64,000 nucleotides of DNA from Marinobacter shengliensis (GCF_003007715.1 NZ_PXNO01000027.1:186001-250000), one strand, 5' to 3'. Counted from the first letter of the stretch, positions 44,118-53,999 are shown. Numbers and translations: made by a program. The notes: generated by a model from the sequence alone, not told the origin.

Positions 44118-46292
44118 ATGGACAGAGCGTTAGTTCTGAGTAACGTCAAAACCCTGACGCGGGGCAGTATCGGTATTCCACTGATGCTTATGGGCTTGTT
44201 GGGCATGATGATCCTGCCCATGCCGGCCTTCCTGCTGGACGTGTTCTTTACCTTCAACATCACCTTGTCCATCGTCATTCTGCTGGTGTGTGTGTACGCG
44301 CTTCGGCCGATGGAGTTCGCGTCGTTCCCGACGGTACTGCTGGTTGCCACGCTCCTGCGCCTGGGGTTGAACGTTGCCTCTACCCGGATTGTCCTGCTCA
44401 ACGGTCACGAAGGTGGTGATGCTGCCGGTAAGGTGATCGAATCGTTCGGTGAGGTTCTGATTGGCGGGAACTATGCGGTTGGTCTGGTGGTGTTTGCCAT
44501 CCTGATGATCATCAACTTCCTGGTAGTCACCAAGGGTGCCGGCCGGGTGTCGGAAGTCAGTGCCCGTTTTACCCTGGACGCCATGCCCGGCAAACAGATG
44601 GCCATTGATGCGGATTTGAACGCGGGCCTGATCAACCAGGACGAGGCCAAAAGCCGCCGTTCGGAGATTGCCCAGGAAGCCGATTTCTATGGATCCATGG
44701 ATGGTGCGTCCAAGTTTGTAAAGGGCGATGCCATTGCGGGGTTGCTGATTCTTGCGATCAATATCATTGGTGGTATCTCGATCGGCATGCTCCAGCATGG
44801 CCTGGACTTTGGCCTGGCGATGCAGCGGTACGCGCTGCTGACCATTGGTGACGGCCTGGTTGCCCAGATTCCATCACTGTTGCTGTCTACTTCCGCTGCC
44901 ATCATGGTAACGCGGGTAACGGCCAGCCAGGACATGGGCGGGCAGATCATTCATCAGATGTTCAACGCGCCCAAGGCCATCGGTATTGCCGCAGTCATCC
45001 TGATTATCCTGGGTCTGATTCCGGGCATGCCCCATGTTGCCTTCCTGGGATTGGGCAGCCTTGCCGCCGGTGCGGCCTGGCTGATCTGGAAAAAGCAAAG
45101 CCAGACTGTGGAAGAAGAGGGCGTTTACGCCGGTCGTGGCGGCATGGCTGGTGGAGCGCCCCGTGCCGGTGGCGAGGTGGTTCAGGATCGGTCCGGCGCA
45201 GAAGGACAGGCGCTGCCGGCGCCCGGTGAAACCCGGGAGCTGGGCTGGGATGATGTGGCGACCGTTGACATAGTTGGTCTGGAAGTGGGCTACCGGCTGA
45301 TTCCTCTGGTCGATAAATCCCAGGGCGGGCAGCTGCTCAGTCGCATCAAGGGGGTTCGGAAAAAACTGTCTCAGGATCTGGGTTTCCTGATGCCGTCAGT
45401 GCACATTCGGGACAATCTGGACCTGATGCCAAACGTCTACCGCATTACCCTGATGGGGGTGACCATTGCCGAGGCGGAGATTCACCCGGAACGTGAGCTG
45501 GCCATTGATCCGGGCCAGGTGTTTGGCAAGGTGGAAGGCATTGCAGGCAAAGATCCGGCCTTTGGCCTGGATGCCATCTGGATTGAGCCAGACAAGAAAG
45601 ACCAGGCCCAGACCCTGGGCTATACCGTGGTGGATGCCAGCACGGTGGTGGCTACCCACCTTAACCAGATTCTGCAAAAGCACGCCCATGAACTTATCGG
45701 TCATGAAGAGGCCCAGAAGTGGCTGGACCAGTTGGAGAAAATGGCTCCGAAACTGGCGGAGGAGCTGGTGCCTACGACGATTTCCGTGAGCGTCCTGCTG
45801 CGGGTACTGCAGAACCTGCTCCGGGAAGAAGTGCCGGTCAGGGATATGCGCTCCATTGCCGAGGCCATTGTTAACGTGCACCCCAGAAGCCAGGACCCGA
45901 AACTGTTGACCACCCTGGCTCGCCAGGCGCTTCGCCGAATGATCGTTCAGAGCATCTGTGGCAACGATGCCGAGATTCCGGTGATCACTCTGGATCCCGA
46001 TCTGGAACAGTTATTGCTTAAGTCTGTTCAGCAGAGTCAACAATCCGGCGGACAGGAAGATATTGGCCTGGTGCTTGAGCCCAACATGGTGGAAAAGCTG
46101 CAGCGGTCTCTTCAGGACAGTGTTCAGCGCCAGGAAATGCTGGGCAAGCCGGCGATTCTTCTGGTTTCCGGGCCCTTGCGGCCAGTGCTGGCAAAGTTTG
46201 CCAGTTATGGGGTAGAGCGTTTGCATGTGCTCTCGTACCAGGAAATTCCGGATAACAAACAGATAACGATAGTCGCCTCAGTTGGCCAGTAA
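44118..46292 (+). CDS. flhA: FlhA, flagellar export gate protein
   Basis: FlhA (724 aa) is the large ion-driven export-gate subunit. Eight N-terminal transmembrane helices include LLRLGLNVASTRIVLLNGHEG and the conserved FHIPEP-type cytoplasmic loop SARFTLDAMPGKQMAIDADLNAG. The C-terminal domain forms the substrate-docking ring. A GGAGAAG site lies 10 nt upstream of the ATG. Confidence 0.97.
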   Translation: MDRALVLSNVKTLTRGSIGIPLMLMGLLGMMILPMPAFLLDVFFTFNITLSIVILLVCVYALRPMEFASFPTVLLVATLLRLGLNVASTRIVLLNGHEGGDAAGKVIESFGEVLIGGNYAVGLVVFAILMIINFLVVTKGAGRVSEVSARFTLDAMPGKQMAIDADLNAGLINQDEAKSRRSEIAQEADFYGSMDGASKFVKGDAIAGLLILAINIIGGISIGMLQHGLDFGLAMQRYALLTIGDGLVAQIPSLLLSTSAAIMVTRVTASQDMGGQIIHQMFNAPKAIGIAAVILIILGLIPGMPHVAFLGLGSLAAGAAWLIWKKQSQTVEEEGVYAGRGGMAGGAPRAGGEVVQDRSGAEGQALPAPGETRELGWDDVATVDIVGLEVGYRLIPLVDKSQGGQLLSRIKGVRKKLSQDLGFLMPSVHIRDNLDLMPNVYRITLMGVTIAEAEIHPERELAIDPGQVFGKVEGIAGKDPAFGLDAIWIEPDKKDQAQTLGYTVVDASTVVATHLNQILQKHAHELIGHEEAQKWLDQLEKMAPKLAEELVPTTISVSVLLRVLQNLLREEVPVRDMRSIAEAIVNVHPRSQDPKLLTTLARQALRRMIVQSICGNDAEIPVITLDPDLEQLLLKSVQQSQQSGGQEDIGLVLEPNMVEKLQRSLQDSVQRQEMLGKPAILLVSGPLRPVLAKFASYGVERLHVLSYQEIPDNKQITIVASVGQ

Positions 46293-46349
46293 GGCCGGCA
46301 GGGCAAGGCGAACACCCGATTCGGGCACGCCGGTGGAGGATGAGACGCT

Positions 46350-47666
46350 ATGAAAGTACAACGGTTTTTTGCAAAGACCATGGCCGAAGCCCTGAAACAG
46401 GTCAGTCATGAGATGGGGCCGGATGCCGTTATTTTGTCCAATCGCCGGGTGGACGGAGGCGTCGAAATTGTGACGGCCCTGGACTATGACGAAAATATGG
46501 CACGCCAGCGCCTTGGCGAGAAAGCGGCACAGGCCACCAACGGCTCGCGCCTGGCGGAGCTGCAGGCAGACCAGCATCGTCGGTTGGAAGAAGAGTTGAA
46601 CCGATCGCGCAGTCGCATTCGCGAAGTGCGGGAGAAGCGGGCGGGTGTCGGCGCGGAATATGATCGTGCACTGGCTGATGACCGGCCGGCTGCCGACGGG
46701 TCAGGTGAGTTGGCTGGTGGATCGACCTCGGTGGGCAATGCGGGTGGCCGACCAGAGGCGGGCTACTCGGATGAGTTGGCGAGCATGAGAGCGGAAATCA
46801 ACTCCCTGAGAGAGATGGTCGGCGGCCGTACCTCGGTACCCGAGAAGCCTGCAGTCGCGGCATCCAATGCGGTTCAGCAGAGGCTTGCAGAGCGGCTGCA
46901 GGAATTTGGTCTGGGTGCGGAGCTGGCAACCTCGCTGTCTCGTCAGCATCGCGCCGGCAGGTTGGAAGACGGTTGGAAGCAATCCCTGAAGATGCTGGCC
47001 ACCGGCGTACGTACCGCTCGGGAAGACTGGCTTGAGGCCGGCGGCGTCTATGCGCTGGTGGGGCCAACCGGGTCTGGGAAGACCACCACCATTGGCAAGC
47101 TGGCAGCCCAATATGTACTGGAGCATGGGCCGGATTCCCTGGCGTTGGTCACCACCGATCGCTACCGGGTGGCAGCCCATGAACAGCTGTTTGTGTTTGG
47201 CCGTATTCTCAATGTTCCGGTCCGGGTTGTGGACGAGAGTCATTCCCTGGATGACATTCTGGACGAATTGTCAGACCGGCACCTGGTTCTGATTGATACT
47301 GCCGGGCTGACCAGCTCGGATCGCGGTTATCAGGAACAGCTGGCGGAGTTGGCCCGGAGCGATCACAATATCCGTACCCATCTGGTCGTGTCTGCCACCA
47401 GCCAGCCGCGCATCATGAAATCCGTGTGGCATTGCTATAAGATGGCAAACCTTGCAGGCTGCGTCATGACCAAGATTGACGAAGCGCTGACACTGGGTGA
47501 GTCTTTGGGCTTTGTCATGGAAACCGGCCTGCCAGTGGCATGGTATACCGATGGCCAGAAGATTCCCGAAGACCTGCACCGGGCAGAGGCCATTCCTCTG
47601 GTGCGGTTGGGCGTAGAACGCCTGAAAACAATGCAGCACGGCCAGGCCGTTGCAGAAGGGGCCTGA
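46350..47666 (+). CDS. flhF: FlhF, SRP-type GTPase for polar flagellar placement
   Basis: FlhF (438 aa) specifies the pole at which the flagellum is built. The N-terminal basic region is MKVQRFFAKTMAEALKQVS, the middle is a variable charged region (70-165), and the NG domain has G1 GPTGSGKTTTIGKL (238-251), DRYRVAAHEQL, DTAGL and MTKIDEALTLG. GGAGGATGA precedes the ATG. Confidence 0.96.
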   Translation: MKVQRFFAKTMAEALKQVSHEMGPDAVILSNRRVDGGVEIVTALDYDENMARQRLGEKAAQATNGSRLAELQADQHRRLEEELNRSRSRIREVREKRAGVGAEYDRALADDRPAADGSGELAGGSTSVGNAGGRPEAGYSDELASMRAEINSLREMVGGRTSVPEKPAVAASNAVQQRLAERLQEFGLGAELATSLSRQHRAGRLEDGWKQSLKMLATGVRTAREDWLEAGGVYALVGPTGSGKTTTIGKLAAQYVLEHGPDSLALVTTDRYRVAAHEQLFVFGRILNVPVRVVDESHSLDDILDELSDRHLVLIDTAGLTSSDRGYQEQLAELARSDHNIRTHLVVSATSQPRIMKSVWHCYKMANLAGCVMTKIDEALTLGESLGFVMETGLPVAWYTDGQKIPEDLHRAEAIPLVRLGVERLKTMQHGQAVAEGA

Positions 47667-47673
47667 GGCCCGG

Positions 47674-47688
47674 TGGTACAGCCGGTGC
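47674..47688 (+). promoter_or_regulatory. Sigma-54-like element upstream of fleN
   Basis: TGGTACAGCCGGTGC has GG and GC at the correct 12-bp spacing, with G for the first T of TTGC. It is 49 nt upstream of fleN in a 70-nt gap. It could be an internal promoter for fleN-fliA, but fleN may simply be read from flhA. Confidence 0.4.
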
Positions 47689-47736
47689 GCTGCCGTTTGT
47701 GCCCACACAAGAACGCAGTAAGAGACTGATAACAGT

Positions 47737-48549
47737 ATGAGCAGACCACATCCGGTTCAGGTGATTGCGGTTACCGGCGGCAAGGGCGGTGTCGGCAAGA
47801 GTAATGTGTCCGTCAACCTCGGTATCGCGCTGGCCCAGAAAGGCCGGCGGGTGGTGTTGCTGGATGCAGACCTTGGCCTTGCCAATATCGACGTGCTGTT
47901 GGGCATTACCGCCAATCGCAATCTGCAGGATGTGCTCAGTGGCGAGTGCGACCTCAAGGACGTTCTGGTCAACGGCCCGGGTGGTATCAAGATTGTCCCC
48001 GCATCGTCCGGCACCCAGCGTATGACCCAGTTGAGCCCGATGGAACATGCAGGGCTGATCAACGCCTTCAGCGAGCTGGGTGACCAGATTGATGTGCTGA
48101 TTGTTGACACAGCAGCCGGTATTTCCGAGTCGGTCGTCAGTTTCCTGCGGGCCTCCCAGGAATTGCTGCTGGTGGTGTGCGATGAGCCTACCTCCATTAC
48201 CGATGCCTATGCCCTGATCAAACTGATGAATCGCGACTACGGCACCAACCGTTTCCGTATTCTGGCGAATCAGGTGCGAAATGAGCAGGAAGGCCGGCAT
48301 CTGTATGAAAAACTGACCCGTGTCACCGAGCGTTTCCTTGATGTAGCACTACAATATGTAGGTATCGTGCCTTACGACGAAGCCGTCAAAAAAGCCGTTC
48401 AGCGGCAGCGGGCCGTTCTGGATGCCTATCCACGGGCTAAGGCGTCGCTGGCGATCCGTGCCCTGGCAGAGAAAGTGGACAGCTGGCCGCTGCCATCATC
48501 GCCAAGAGGGCATCTGGAGTTTTTCGTGGAGCGGCTCGTCGAAGTCTGA
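47737..48549 (+). CDS. fleN: FleN, MinD/ParA-type flagellar number regulator
   Basis: FleN (FlhG; 270 aa) is an ATPase that antagonises FleQ and limits flagellar number. It has the deviant Walker A KGGVGKSN (16-23), DADLGLANIDVLLG, DTAAGISESVVSFL and the switch segment EPTSITDAYALIKL. The C-terminus VERLVEV is probably the membrane/FleQ-facing helix. It follows flhF in the standard order. Confidence 0.96.
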   Translation: MSRPHPVQVIAVTGGKGGVGKSNVSVNLGIALAQKGRRVVLLDADLGLANIDVLLGITANRNLQDVLSGECDLKDVLVNGPGGIKIVPASSGTQRMTQLSPMEHAGLINAFSELGDQIDVLIVDTAAGISESVVSFLRASQELLLVVCDEPTSITDAYALIKLMNRDYGTNRFRILANQVRNEQEGRHLYEKLTRVTERFLDVALQYVGIVPYDEAVKKAVQRQRAVLDAYPRAKASLAIRALAEKVDSWPLPSSPRGHLEFFVERLVEV

Positions 48550-48581
48550 TCTGAATCCAGTCCTATAAGAAAACCGGATAC

Positions 48582-49325
48582 ATGACATTGGCGAAAAACC
48601 TGGGAATCTACCATCAGGCTGGCGCAAAAGGCCCCTCTCAGCTGATTGAGGAGCATGCGCCGCTGGTCAAGAAAATCGCCCTTCATCTGATGGCCCGTTT
48701 GCCGGCCTCGGTTCAGCTTGAAGATCTCATGCAGGCCGGCATGATTGGCCTGCTGGAAGCTGCGCAACGATACTCAACCGGCAAGGGTGCCACCTTTGAA
48801 ACCTACGCAGGCATTCGTATCCGCGGTGCCATGGTGGATGAAATCCGCAAGGGCGACTGGGTTCCCCGCTCTGTTCATCGCAATGCCCGCCGTATCGCGG
48901 CAGCCATCAAAACCGTGGAAGACCGCACCGGGCGCGAGGCCCAGGATGTCGATGTTGCCGAAGAGCTGGGCATTGACCTGTCGGAATATCATGCGTCCCT
49001 GGCAGACGCCAACAGTGGCCGACTTTTTAGCCTTGATGAGCTCAATGAATCCGGGGAGCTGCCGATAGAAGAAACAGAGGCCAGCGATAATCCCCTGGAT
49101 GGCATTTCATCAAATGCATTCCAGAAAAGCCTGGCAGAGGCAATCGAAGAGCTTCCTGAGCGAGAAAAGCTGGTGTTGAGCCTCTACTACCAGGAAGAGC
49201 TCAACCTGAAGGAAATCGGCGCGGTGCTGGGCGTCAGCGAGAGCCGGGTCAGCCAGATTCATAGCCAGGCGGCCCTTCGTCTCAGGGGGCGGTTGTCCGA
49301 TTGGCGGGAAGACGAGCCAGAATAA
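48582..49325 (+). CDS. fliA: FliA, flagellar sigma factor 28
   Basis: FliA is the RNA polymerase sigma factor for late flagellar and chemotaxis genes. Of 247 residues, region 2 is LEDLMQAGMIGLLEAAQRY through FETYAGIRIRGAMVDEIR, region 3 contains RTGREAQDVDVAEELGID, and region 4 has NLKEIGAVLGVSESRVSQIHSQA. It is the last gene of the flhA-flhF-fleN-fliA block; the 159-nt gap to cheY has no clear terminator. Confidence 0.97.
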   Translation: MTLAKNLGIYHQAGAKGPSQLIEEHAPLVKKIALHLMARLPASVQLEDLMQAGMIGLLEAAQRYSTGKGATFETYAGIRIRGAMVDEIRKGDWVPRSVHRNARRIAAAIKTVEDRTGREAQDVDVAEELGIDLSEYHASLADANSGRLFSLDELNESGELPIEETEASDNPLDGISSNAFQKSLAEAIEELPEREKLVLSLYYQEELNLKEIGAVLGVSESRVSQIHSQAALRLRGRLSDWREDEPE

Positions 49326-49484
49326 ACCGGGCCGGCGCTGACCGCGCGGCGCGTAACTGTGTAGATTTTGGTAACCGGCGCTTTACAACGCGGCCAAACA
49401 CCACACAATAAGCGGTTAAAGCAGCGGCCTGCTAGACTTTCAAAAGGCTTAATGAAATCCGGGTGTTACTGACTGGAGGTCCCA

Positions 49485-49868
49485 TTGGACAAAAACATGA
49501 AAATTCTCATTGTGGATGACTTTTCCACAATGCGGCGAATCATCAAGAATCTGCTGCGCGATCTTGGCTTCACCAATACGGATGAAGCGGACGATGGCAA
49601 CACTGCATTGCCCATGCTCAGGAGCGGCAAGTACGACTTCCTGGTGACCGACTGGAACATGCCTGGCATGTCGGGTTTTGATCTGCTCAAGGCGGTGCGG
49701 GCAGACGAGAACCTGAAGAATCTGCCGGTGCTGATGGTAACCGCGGAGGCCAAGCGTGACCAGATTGTGGCGGCGGCGCAGGCCGGCGTTAACGGGTACG
49801 TCGTCAAACCGTTTACCGCTGCCGTTCTCAAGGAAAAGATTGAGAAGATCTTCGAGCGAATCCAGTAA
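49485..49868 (+). CDS. cheY: CheY, chemotaxis response regulator
   Basis: CheY is the single-domain response regulator that binds FliM when phosphorylated. From a TTG start at 49485 it is 127 residues, with acidic D11/D12, phospho-acceptor D56 in [11 protein letters not shown] and lysine in YVVKPF. GGAGGT lies 4 nt upstream of the TTG and 16 nt upstream of the ATG at 49497, so TTG initiation is favoured; starting at the ATG would give 123 residues, beginning MKILIVDDF. It heads a cheYZAB-mot-par-cheW cluster. Confidence 0.96.
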   Translation: MDKNMKILIVDDFSTMRRIIKNLLRDLGFTNTDEADDGNTALPMLRSGKYDFLVTDWNMPGMSGFDLLKAVRADENLKNLPVLMVTAEAKRDQIVAAAQAGVNGYVVKPFTAAVLKEKIEKIFERIQ

Positions 49869-49879
49869 CCAGAGGTCGG

Positions 49880-50674
49880 ATGGCTGTCATGACTGACAAG
49901 AACGAGAACCATCAGGGCCTCGACCCGGAGGTAACCGAAAAGCTCCAGCAGCAAAGCTCCGAACTGGCCGAATGCATCAGTTCCGGCGATTACGCCCGTG
50001 CGATGTCGGTGATCAACGAGCTTAGTGAAGTTCGCGACCAGAGCCTCTATCGGGAAGTGGGGCGGTTGACCCGGAGCCTGCACGAGGCTATCCGGAATTT
50101 TCAGATAGACGCCCGCAGTGCCGAGCAGAAAGAAGCCCTGTCCAAGATGTCCGATGCCTCGGATCGGCTGGCCTACGTTGTCCAGATGACCAGCCAGGCG
50201 GCCAATCGCACCATGGACCTGGTCGAAGAAAGCATGCCGGTGGCGCATACCATGCGCGACGAAGCGACCGCCCTGCGAGACGAATGGCAGCGGTTGCGCC
50301 GTCGGGAAATGGAGCCGGCAGAATTCCGGGAGCTGTACGGCCGCATTGATCGCTTCTTTGCGGGCCTGGCCACAGATTCCGATACCCTGTACAGCAACCT
50401 GTCAGAAATCCTTCTGGCCCAGGACTTCCAGGATCTTACCGGGCAGGTTATCCAGAAAGTCACGGCTCTTGTGAAAGAAGTCGAAGAGAACCTGCTTGGC
50501 CTGGTGGTGATGGCCAGCCACGTGGACCAGCTCACCGGCACCGTGCACCAGATTGAAGAAAAAGAAGAATCGGCCGAAAAAGGGGTAGGGCCTCAGATCA
50601 AGGCTGAGGAGCGTGATGATGTAGTTTCGGGGCAGGACGACGTTGATGACCTGTTATCCAGTCTCGGTTTCTGA
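49880..50674 (+). CDS. cheZ: CheZ, CheY-P phosphatase
   Basis: CheZ (264 aa) dephosphorylates CheY-P. It is long and helical, with the active-site glutamine segment LAQDFQDLTGQVIQKV. The C-terminal CheY-binding peptide DDVDDLLSSLGF is tethered by an acidic linker. CCAGAGG precedes the ATG. The presence of CheZ classifies the system with enteric- and Pseudomonas-type chemotaxis. Confidence 0.95.
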   Translation: MAVMTDKNENHQGLDPEVTEKLQQQSSELAECISSGDYARAMSVINELSEVRDQSLYREVGRLTRSLHEAIRNFQIDARSAEQKEALSKMSDASDRLAYVVQMTSQAANRTMDLVEESMPVAHTMRDEATALRDEWQRLRRREMEPAEFRELYGRIDRFFAGLATDSDTLYSNLSEILLAQDFQDLTGQVIQKVTALVKEVEENLLGLVVMASHVDQLTGTVHQIEEKEESAEKGVGPQIKAEERDDVVSGQDDVDDLLSSLGF

Positions 50675-50694
50675 ACGATTATAGAGGGTGACGC

Positions 50695-52788
50695 ATGGCG
50701 TTTGATGCCGACGAAGAGATCCTGCAGGACTTCCTGGTTGAAGCCGGCGAGATTCTCGAAAAGCTGTCCGAGCAGCTGGTAGATCTTGAGCAGCATCCGG
50801 ATGACAGCAACCTGCTCAACGCCATCTTCCGTGGTTTCCACACGGTCAAGGGCGGTGCCGGGTTCCTGCAGCTCGAAGCGCTGGTCAACTGCTGTCACTC
50901 TGCGGAAAATGTGTTCGATATCCTCCGTAACCACAAGCGCAAGGTCACATCCGAATTGATGGACGTGGTGCTGGAAGCTCTGGACCACGTCAACGCCATG
51001 TTTGATCAGGTTCGTAACCGTGAAGAGCCGACTCCGGCTCCGGACGAATTGATCGCTGCGCTGGATGAACTTGCCAAGCCGGAAGGCGACACGGCAGCGC
51101 CGGCACCGGCAACGCCAGAACCCGAACCTGCCGCCGGTGCGGGCAATGATTCCGGCGATATTACCGACGAAGAGTTTGAGCAACTGCTGGATGCCCTGGC
51201 CGATGAAAAAGGTGCAGAGCAACAGCCGGCGGCCGCACCGGAAAACACCTCCGCCAACGACGCCGGGTCAGACGGCGACGAGATCACCGACGACGAATTT
51301 GAAGCCCTGCTGGACCAGTTGCATGGTAAAGGCCAGTTTGCTGGCCCCCCGGTTGTTGATAACGACACCCCGCCGGAGCCGGAACCAGAAGAGCCGGCAA
51401 AATCATCCACTGGCGATGATCTGATCACCGATGACGAGTTTGAAAACCTGCTGGATGAGCTGCATGGCAAAGGCAAGAGCCCTGGTGCGGCCCCCGCAGC
51501 GGAGACCAAACCTGAGCCTGCGGCCAAGCCTGAGCCAAAGAAGCCGGAACCAAAACAGCCGGAACCCGCCAGGCAGGAAGCCAAGCCGGCAGCCCCCTCC
51601 GCCCCGGCAAGAGATGCGGCGCCCGCAGCCGAGACCACCGTGCGGGTGGATACCAAGCGCCTTGACGACATCATGAATATGGTGGGTGAGCTGGTACTGG
51701 TCCGTAATCGCCTGCAGCGCCTGGGCTCCGAGAGCGAAGATGAACATATGCACAAGGCGGTCGCCAACCTCGACGTGGTGACCACCGATTTGCAGGCGGC
51801 GGTCATGCAGACCCGCATGCAACCGATCAAAAAGGTATTCGGGCGCTTCCCACGGGTGGTACGAGACCTGGCCCGAGGGCTGAAGAAAGAAATCAACCTG
51901 GTGATGCACGGGGAAGAAACCGACCTGGACAAGAACCTGGTCGAAGCGCTGTCCGACCCGCTGGTTCACCTGGTCAGAAACTCCGTTGATCATGGCATTG
52001 AAATGCCAGAGGTGCGGGAAAAGGCCGGTAAGCCCCGGGCAGGCACTGTGACCCTGTCTGCGGAACAGGAGGGGGATCATATCCTGCTTTCCATCTCTGA
52101 CGATGGCGCGGGTATGAACCCTGATGTTCTGCGCCGAAAAGCGGTGGAGAAAGGACTGTACGACCAGGACGCCGCAGATCGACTGACTGATAACGAGTGT
52201 TTTAACCTGATTTTTGCCGCCGGTTTCTCGACCAAGGAACAGATATCCGATGTTTCTGGCCGAGGCGTGGGCATGGACGTGGTGAAAACCAAGATCGGCC
52301 AACTTAACGGCCAGATCAACATCGTGTCTGAACAGGGCAAGGGCACCAGCATTATTATCAAGGTGCCGCTCACCCTGGCGATCATGCCTACGCTGATGAT
52401 CATGCTGGGCGATCAGTCTTTTGCCTTGCCCCTGGTGAACGTGGTTGAAATTTTCCATCTGGATCTGTCGAAAACGAACATCGTCGATGGCCGGGAATGC
52501 ATTGTGGTGCGTGACAAGGTATTCCCGTTGTTCCACATCAAGCGCTGGCTGGTACATGGCGCGGCTGGCCAGAAAGAGCCGGAAAACGCCCATGTGGTGA
52601 TTGTGGCCATGGGTACAAAGCAGGTCGGGTTTGTGGTGGACCAGCTGATCGGCCAGGAAGAGGTGGTGATCAAGCCCCTGGGGCGGGCGTTACAGGGTAC
52701 GCCCGGTATGGCCGGGGCCACCATCACCGGTGACGGCCGCATTGCCCTGATTATTGACGTACCCAGCCTTCTTCAACATTACGGTTAG
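50695..52788 (+). CDS. cheA: CheA, chemotaxis histidine kinase
   Basis: CheA (697 aa) is the core array kinase phosphorylating CheY and CheB. The P1 domain has His49 in FHTVKGGAGFL. A long acidic, Pro/Ala-rich linker (about 110-312) holds three copies of an ITDDEFExLLDxLHGKG motif in place of a recognisable P2. P3 dimerisation starts at VRVDTKRLDDIMNMVGELV. P4 has LVRNSVDHGIE and GRGVGMDVV, and P5 (CheW-like) ends DVPSLLQHYG. In this cluster ParC/ParP probably tether the array to the pole. Confidence 0.97.
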   Translation: MAFDADEEILQDFLVEAGEILEKLSEQLVDLEQHPDDSNLLNAIFRGFHTVKGGAGFLQLEALVNCCHSAENVFDILRNHKRKVTSELMDVVLEALDHVNAMFDQVRNREEPTPAPDELIAALDELAKPEGDTAAPAPATPEPEPAAGAGNDSGDITDEEFEQLLDALADEKGAEQQPAAAPENTSANDAGSDGDEITDDEFEALLDQLHGKGQFAGPPVVDNDTPPEPEPEEPAKSSTGDDLITDDEFENLLDELHGKGKSPGAAPAAETKPEPAAKPEPKKPEPKQPEPARQEAKPAAPSAPARDAAPAAETTVRVDTKRLDDIMNMVGELVLVRNRLQRLGSESEDEHMHKAVANLDVVTTDLQAAVMQTRMQPIKKVFGRFPRVVRDLARGLKKEINLVMHGEETDLDKNLVEALSDPLVHLVRNSVDHGIEMPEVREKAGKPRAGTVTLSAEQEGDHILLSISDDGAGMNPDVLRRKAVEKGLYDQDAADRLTDNECFNLIFAAGFSTKEQISDVSGRGVGMDVVKTKIGQLNGQINIVSEQGKGTSIIIKVPLTLAIMPTLMIMLGDQSFALPLVNVVEIFHLDLSKTNIVDGRECIVVRDKVFPLFHIKRWLVHGAAGQKEPENAHVVIVAMGTKQVGFVVDQLIGQEEVVIKPLGRALQGTPGMAGATITGDGRIALIIDVPSLLQHYG
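51160..51474 (+). repeat. Three tandem peptide repeats in the CheA linker
   Basis: CheA residues 156-168 (ITDEEFEQLLDAL), 197-213 (ITDDEFEALLDQLHGKG) and 244-260 (ITDDEFENLLDELHGKG) are near-identical, spaced 41 and 47 residues apart. A weaker relative (APDELIAALDELA) lies at 115-127. They are amphipathic acidic helices with an LLD core. Confidence 0.85.
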
Positions 52789-52832
52789 CGGTCCCGGGGC
52801 AGATAACATGCAGGATTGTTTAGGAGAAATGG

Positions 52833-53999
52833 ATGACAGTTTCTGTCCTGGTCGTTGATGATTCAGGGTTCTTTCGCAAACGGCTGACGGAAATCCTCAC
52901 GGCCTCGGGGCAAATCGAGGTTGTTGGTGCGGCAACCAATGGCCGTGAAGGGGTGGAGCTGGCTGAAAAGCTGCGCCCTGATGTGATTACCATGGACTAC
53001 GAAATGCCCGTGATGGATGGTATTTCGGCGGTTCGTGAAATCATGAAAAAGCACCCGACCCCAGTGTTGATGTTCTCATCTCTGACGTATGAGGGTGCGC
53101 GGGTTACTCTGGATGCCCTGGAAGCCGGGGCAGTGGACTTCCTGCCCAAGAACTTCGAGGAAATTGCCCGGGATACCAGCCAACTTCAGAAAATCCTCAT
53201 CGATCGGATTCTTGACGTGGCAGGCAGCAAGCCCAGCGGTCGTTCTGCGGCCCCGGCTGCACGCCCGGCAGCTCCGCGTCCCGGGGTTACGCGCCCGGCT
53301 GCCCCGCAGCCTCCAGAGCGGCCCGCCAGACCGGTAACCCGCGACCGCTCAGCCCCGGCCCCAGTCCAGCCAGAGCCGACCCGCGAGCCGGAAACTCCAA
53401 GACGGCCCTCCCGGAAAGCCGCACCAAGACATTACAGCGTGGTTGCAATTGGCACTTCCACGGGAGGACCGGTGGCGTTACAGAAGGTCTTGACCGCGCT
53501 GCCGGCCTCTTTCCCGGCTCCCATTGTGCTGGTTCAGCACATGCCTGCCAGCTTTACCCCGGCTTTTGCCGAGCGCCTGAACAAACTTTGCCGTATTCAG
53601 GTCAAGCAGGCCGAAGATGGCGATATCCTGAAGCCTGGCCATGCCTTGTTGGCGCCTGGCGGCAAGCAGATGATGATCGAAAATCGTGGCGGTCAGGCGA
53701 GAGTCAGGATCCTGCCGGGTGACGAACGGCTGAATTACAAACCCTGTGTGGATGTCACTTTCGGTTCTCTCGCCCGAAGCTTCCCGGGGAAAACCCTGGG
53801 CGTCATCCTGACGGGAATGGGAGCAGACGGTAAGGAAGGCTGCCGGATGATGAAGCAGTCTGGCTCAGTGGTCTGGTCCCAGGATGAGAAATCCTCGGTC
53901 ATCTACGGCATGCCCATGGCCGTTGCCAAGGCCGGATTGAGTGACGAAATCCTGCCGCTTGATGAAGTTGGCCCCCGGCTGGTTGAAGGCGTGAGCTGA
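52833..53999 (+). CDS. cheB: CheB, chemoreceptor methylesterase/deamidase
   Basis: CheB (388 aa) demethylates and deamidates receptors for adaptation. The receiver domain has phospho-acceptor D55 in TMDYEMPVMDG. An Ala/Pro/Arg-rich linker spans about 133-198. The esterase domain has the triad Ser209 (IGTSTGGP), His236 (VQHMP) and Asp332 (GMGADGKEG). cheR is not in the window. Its TGA overlaps the motC start. Confidence 0.96.
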   Translation: MTVSVLVVDDSGFFRKRLTEILTASGQIEVVGAATNGREGVELAEKLRPDVITMDYEMPVMDGISAVREIMKKHPTPVLMFSSLTYEGARVTLDALEAGAVDFLPKNFEEIARDTSQLQKILIDRILDVAGSKPSGRSAAPAARPAAPRPGVTRPAAPQPPERPARPVTRDRSAPAPVQPEPTREPETPRRPSRKAAPRHYSVVAIGTSTGGPVALQKVLTALPASFPAPIVLVQHMPASFTPAFAERLNKLCRIQVKQAEDGDILKPGHALLAPGGKQMMIENRGGQARVRILPGDERLNYKPCVDVTFGSLARSFPGKTLGVILTGMGADGKEGCRMMKQSGSVVWSQDEKSSVIYGMPMAVAKAGLSDEILPLDEVGPRLVEGVS

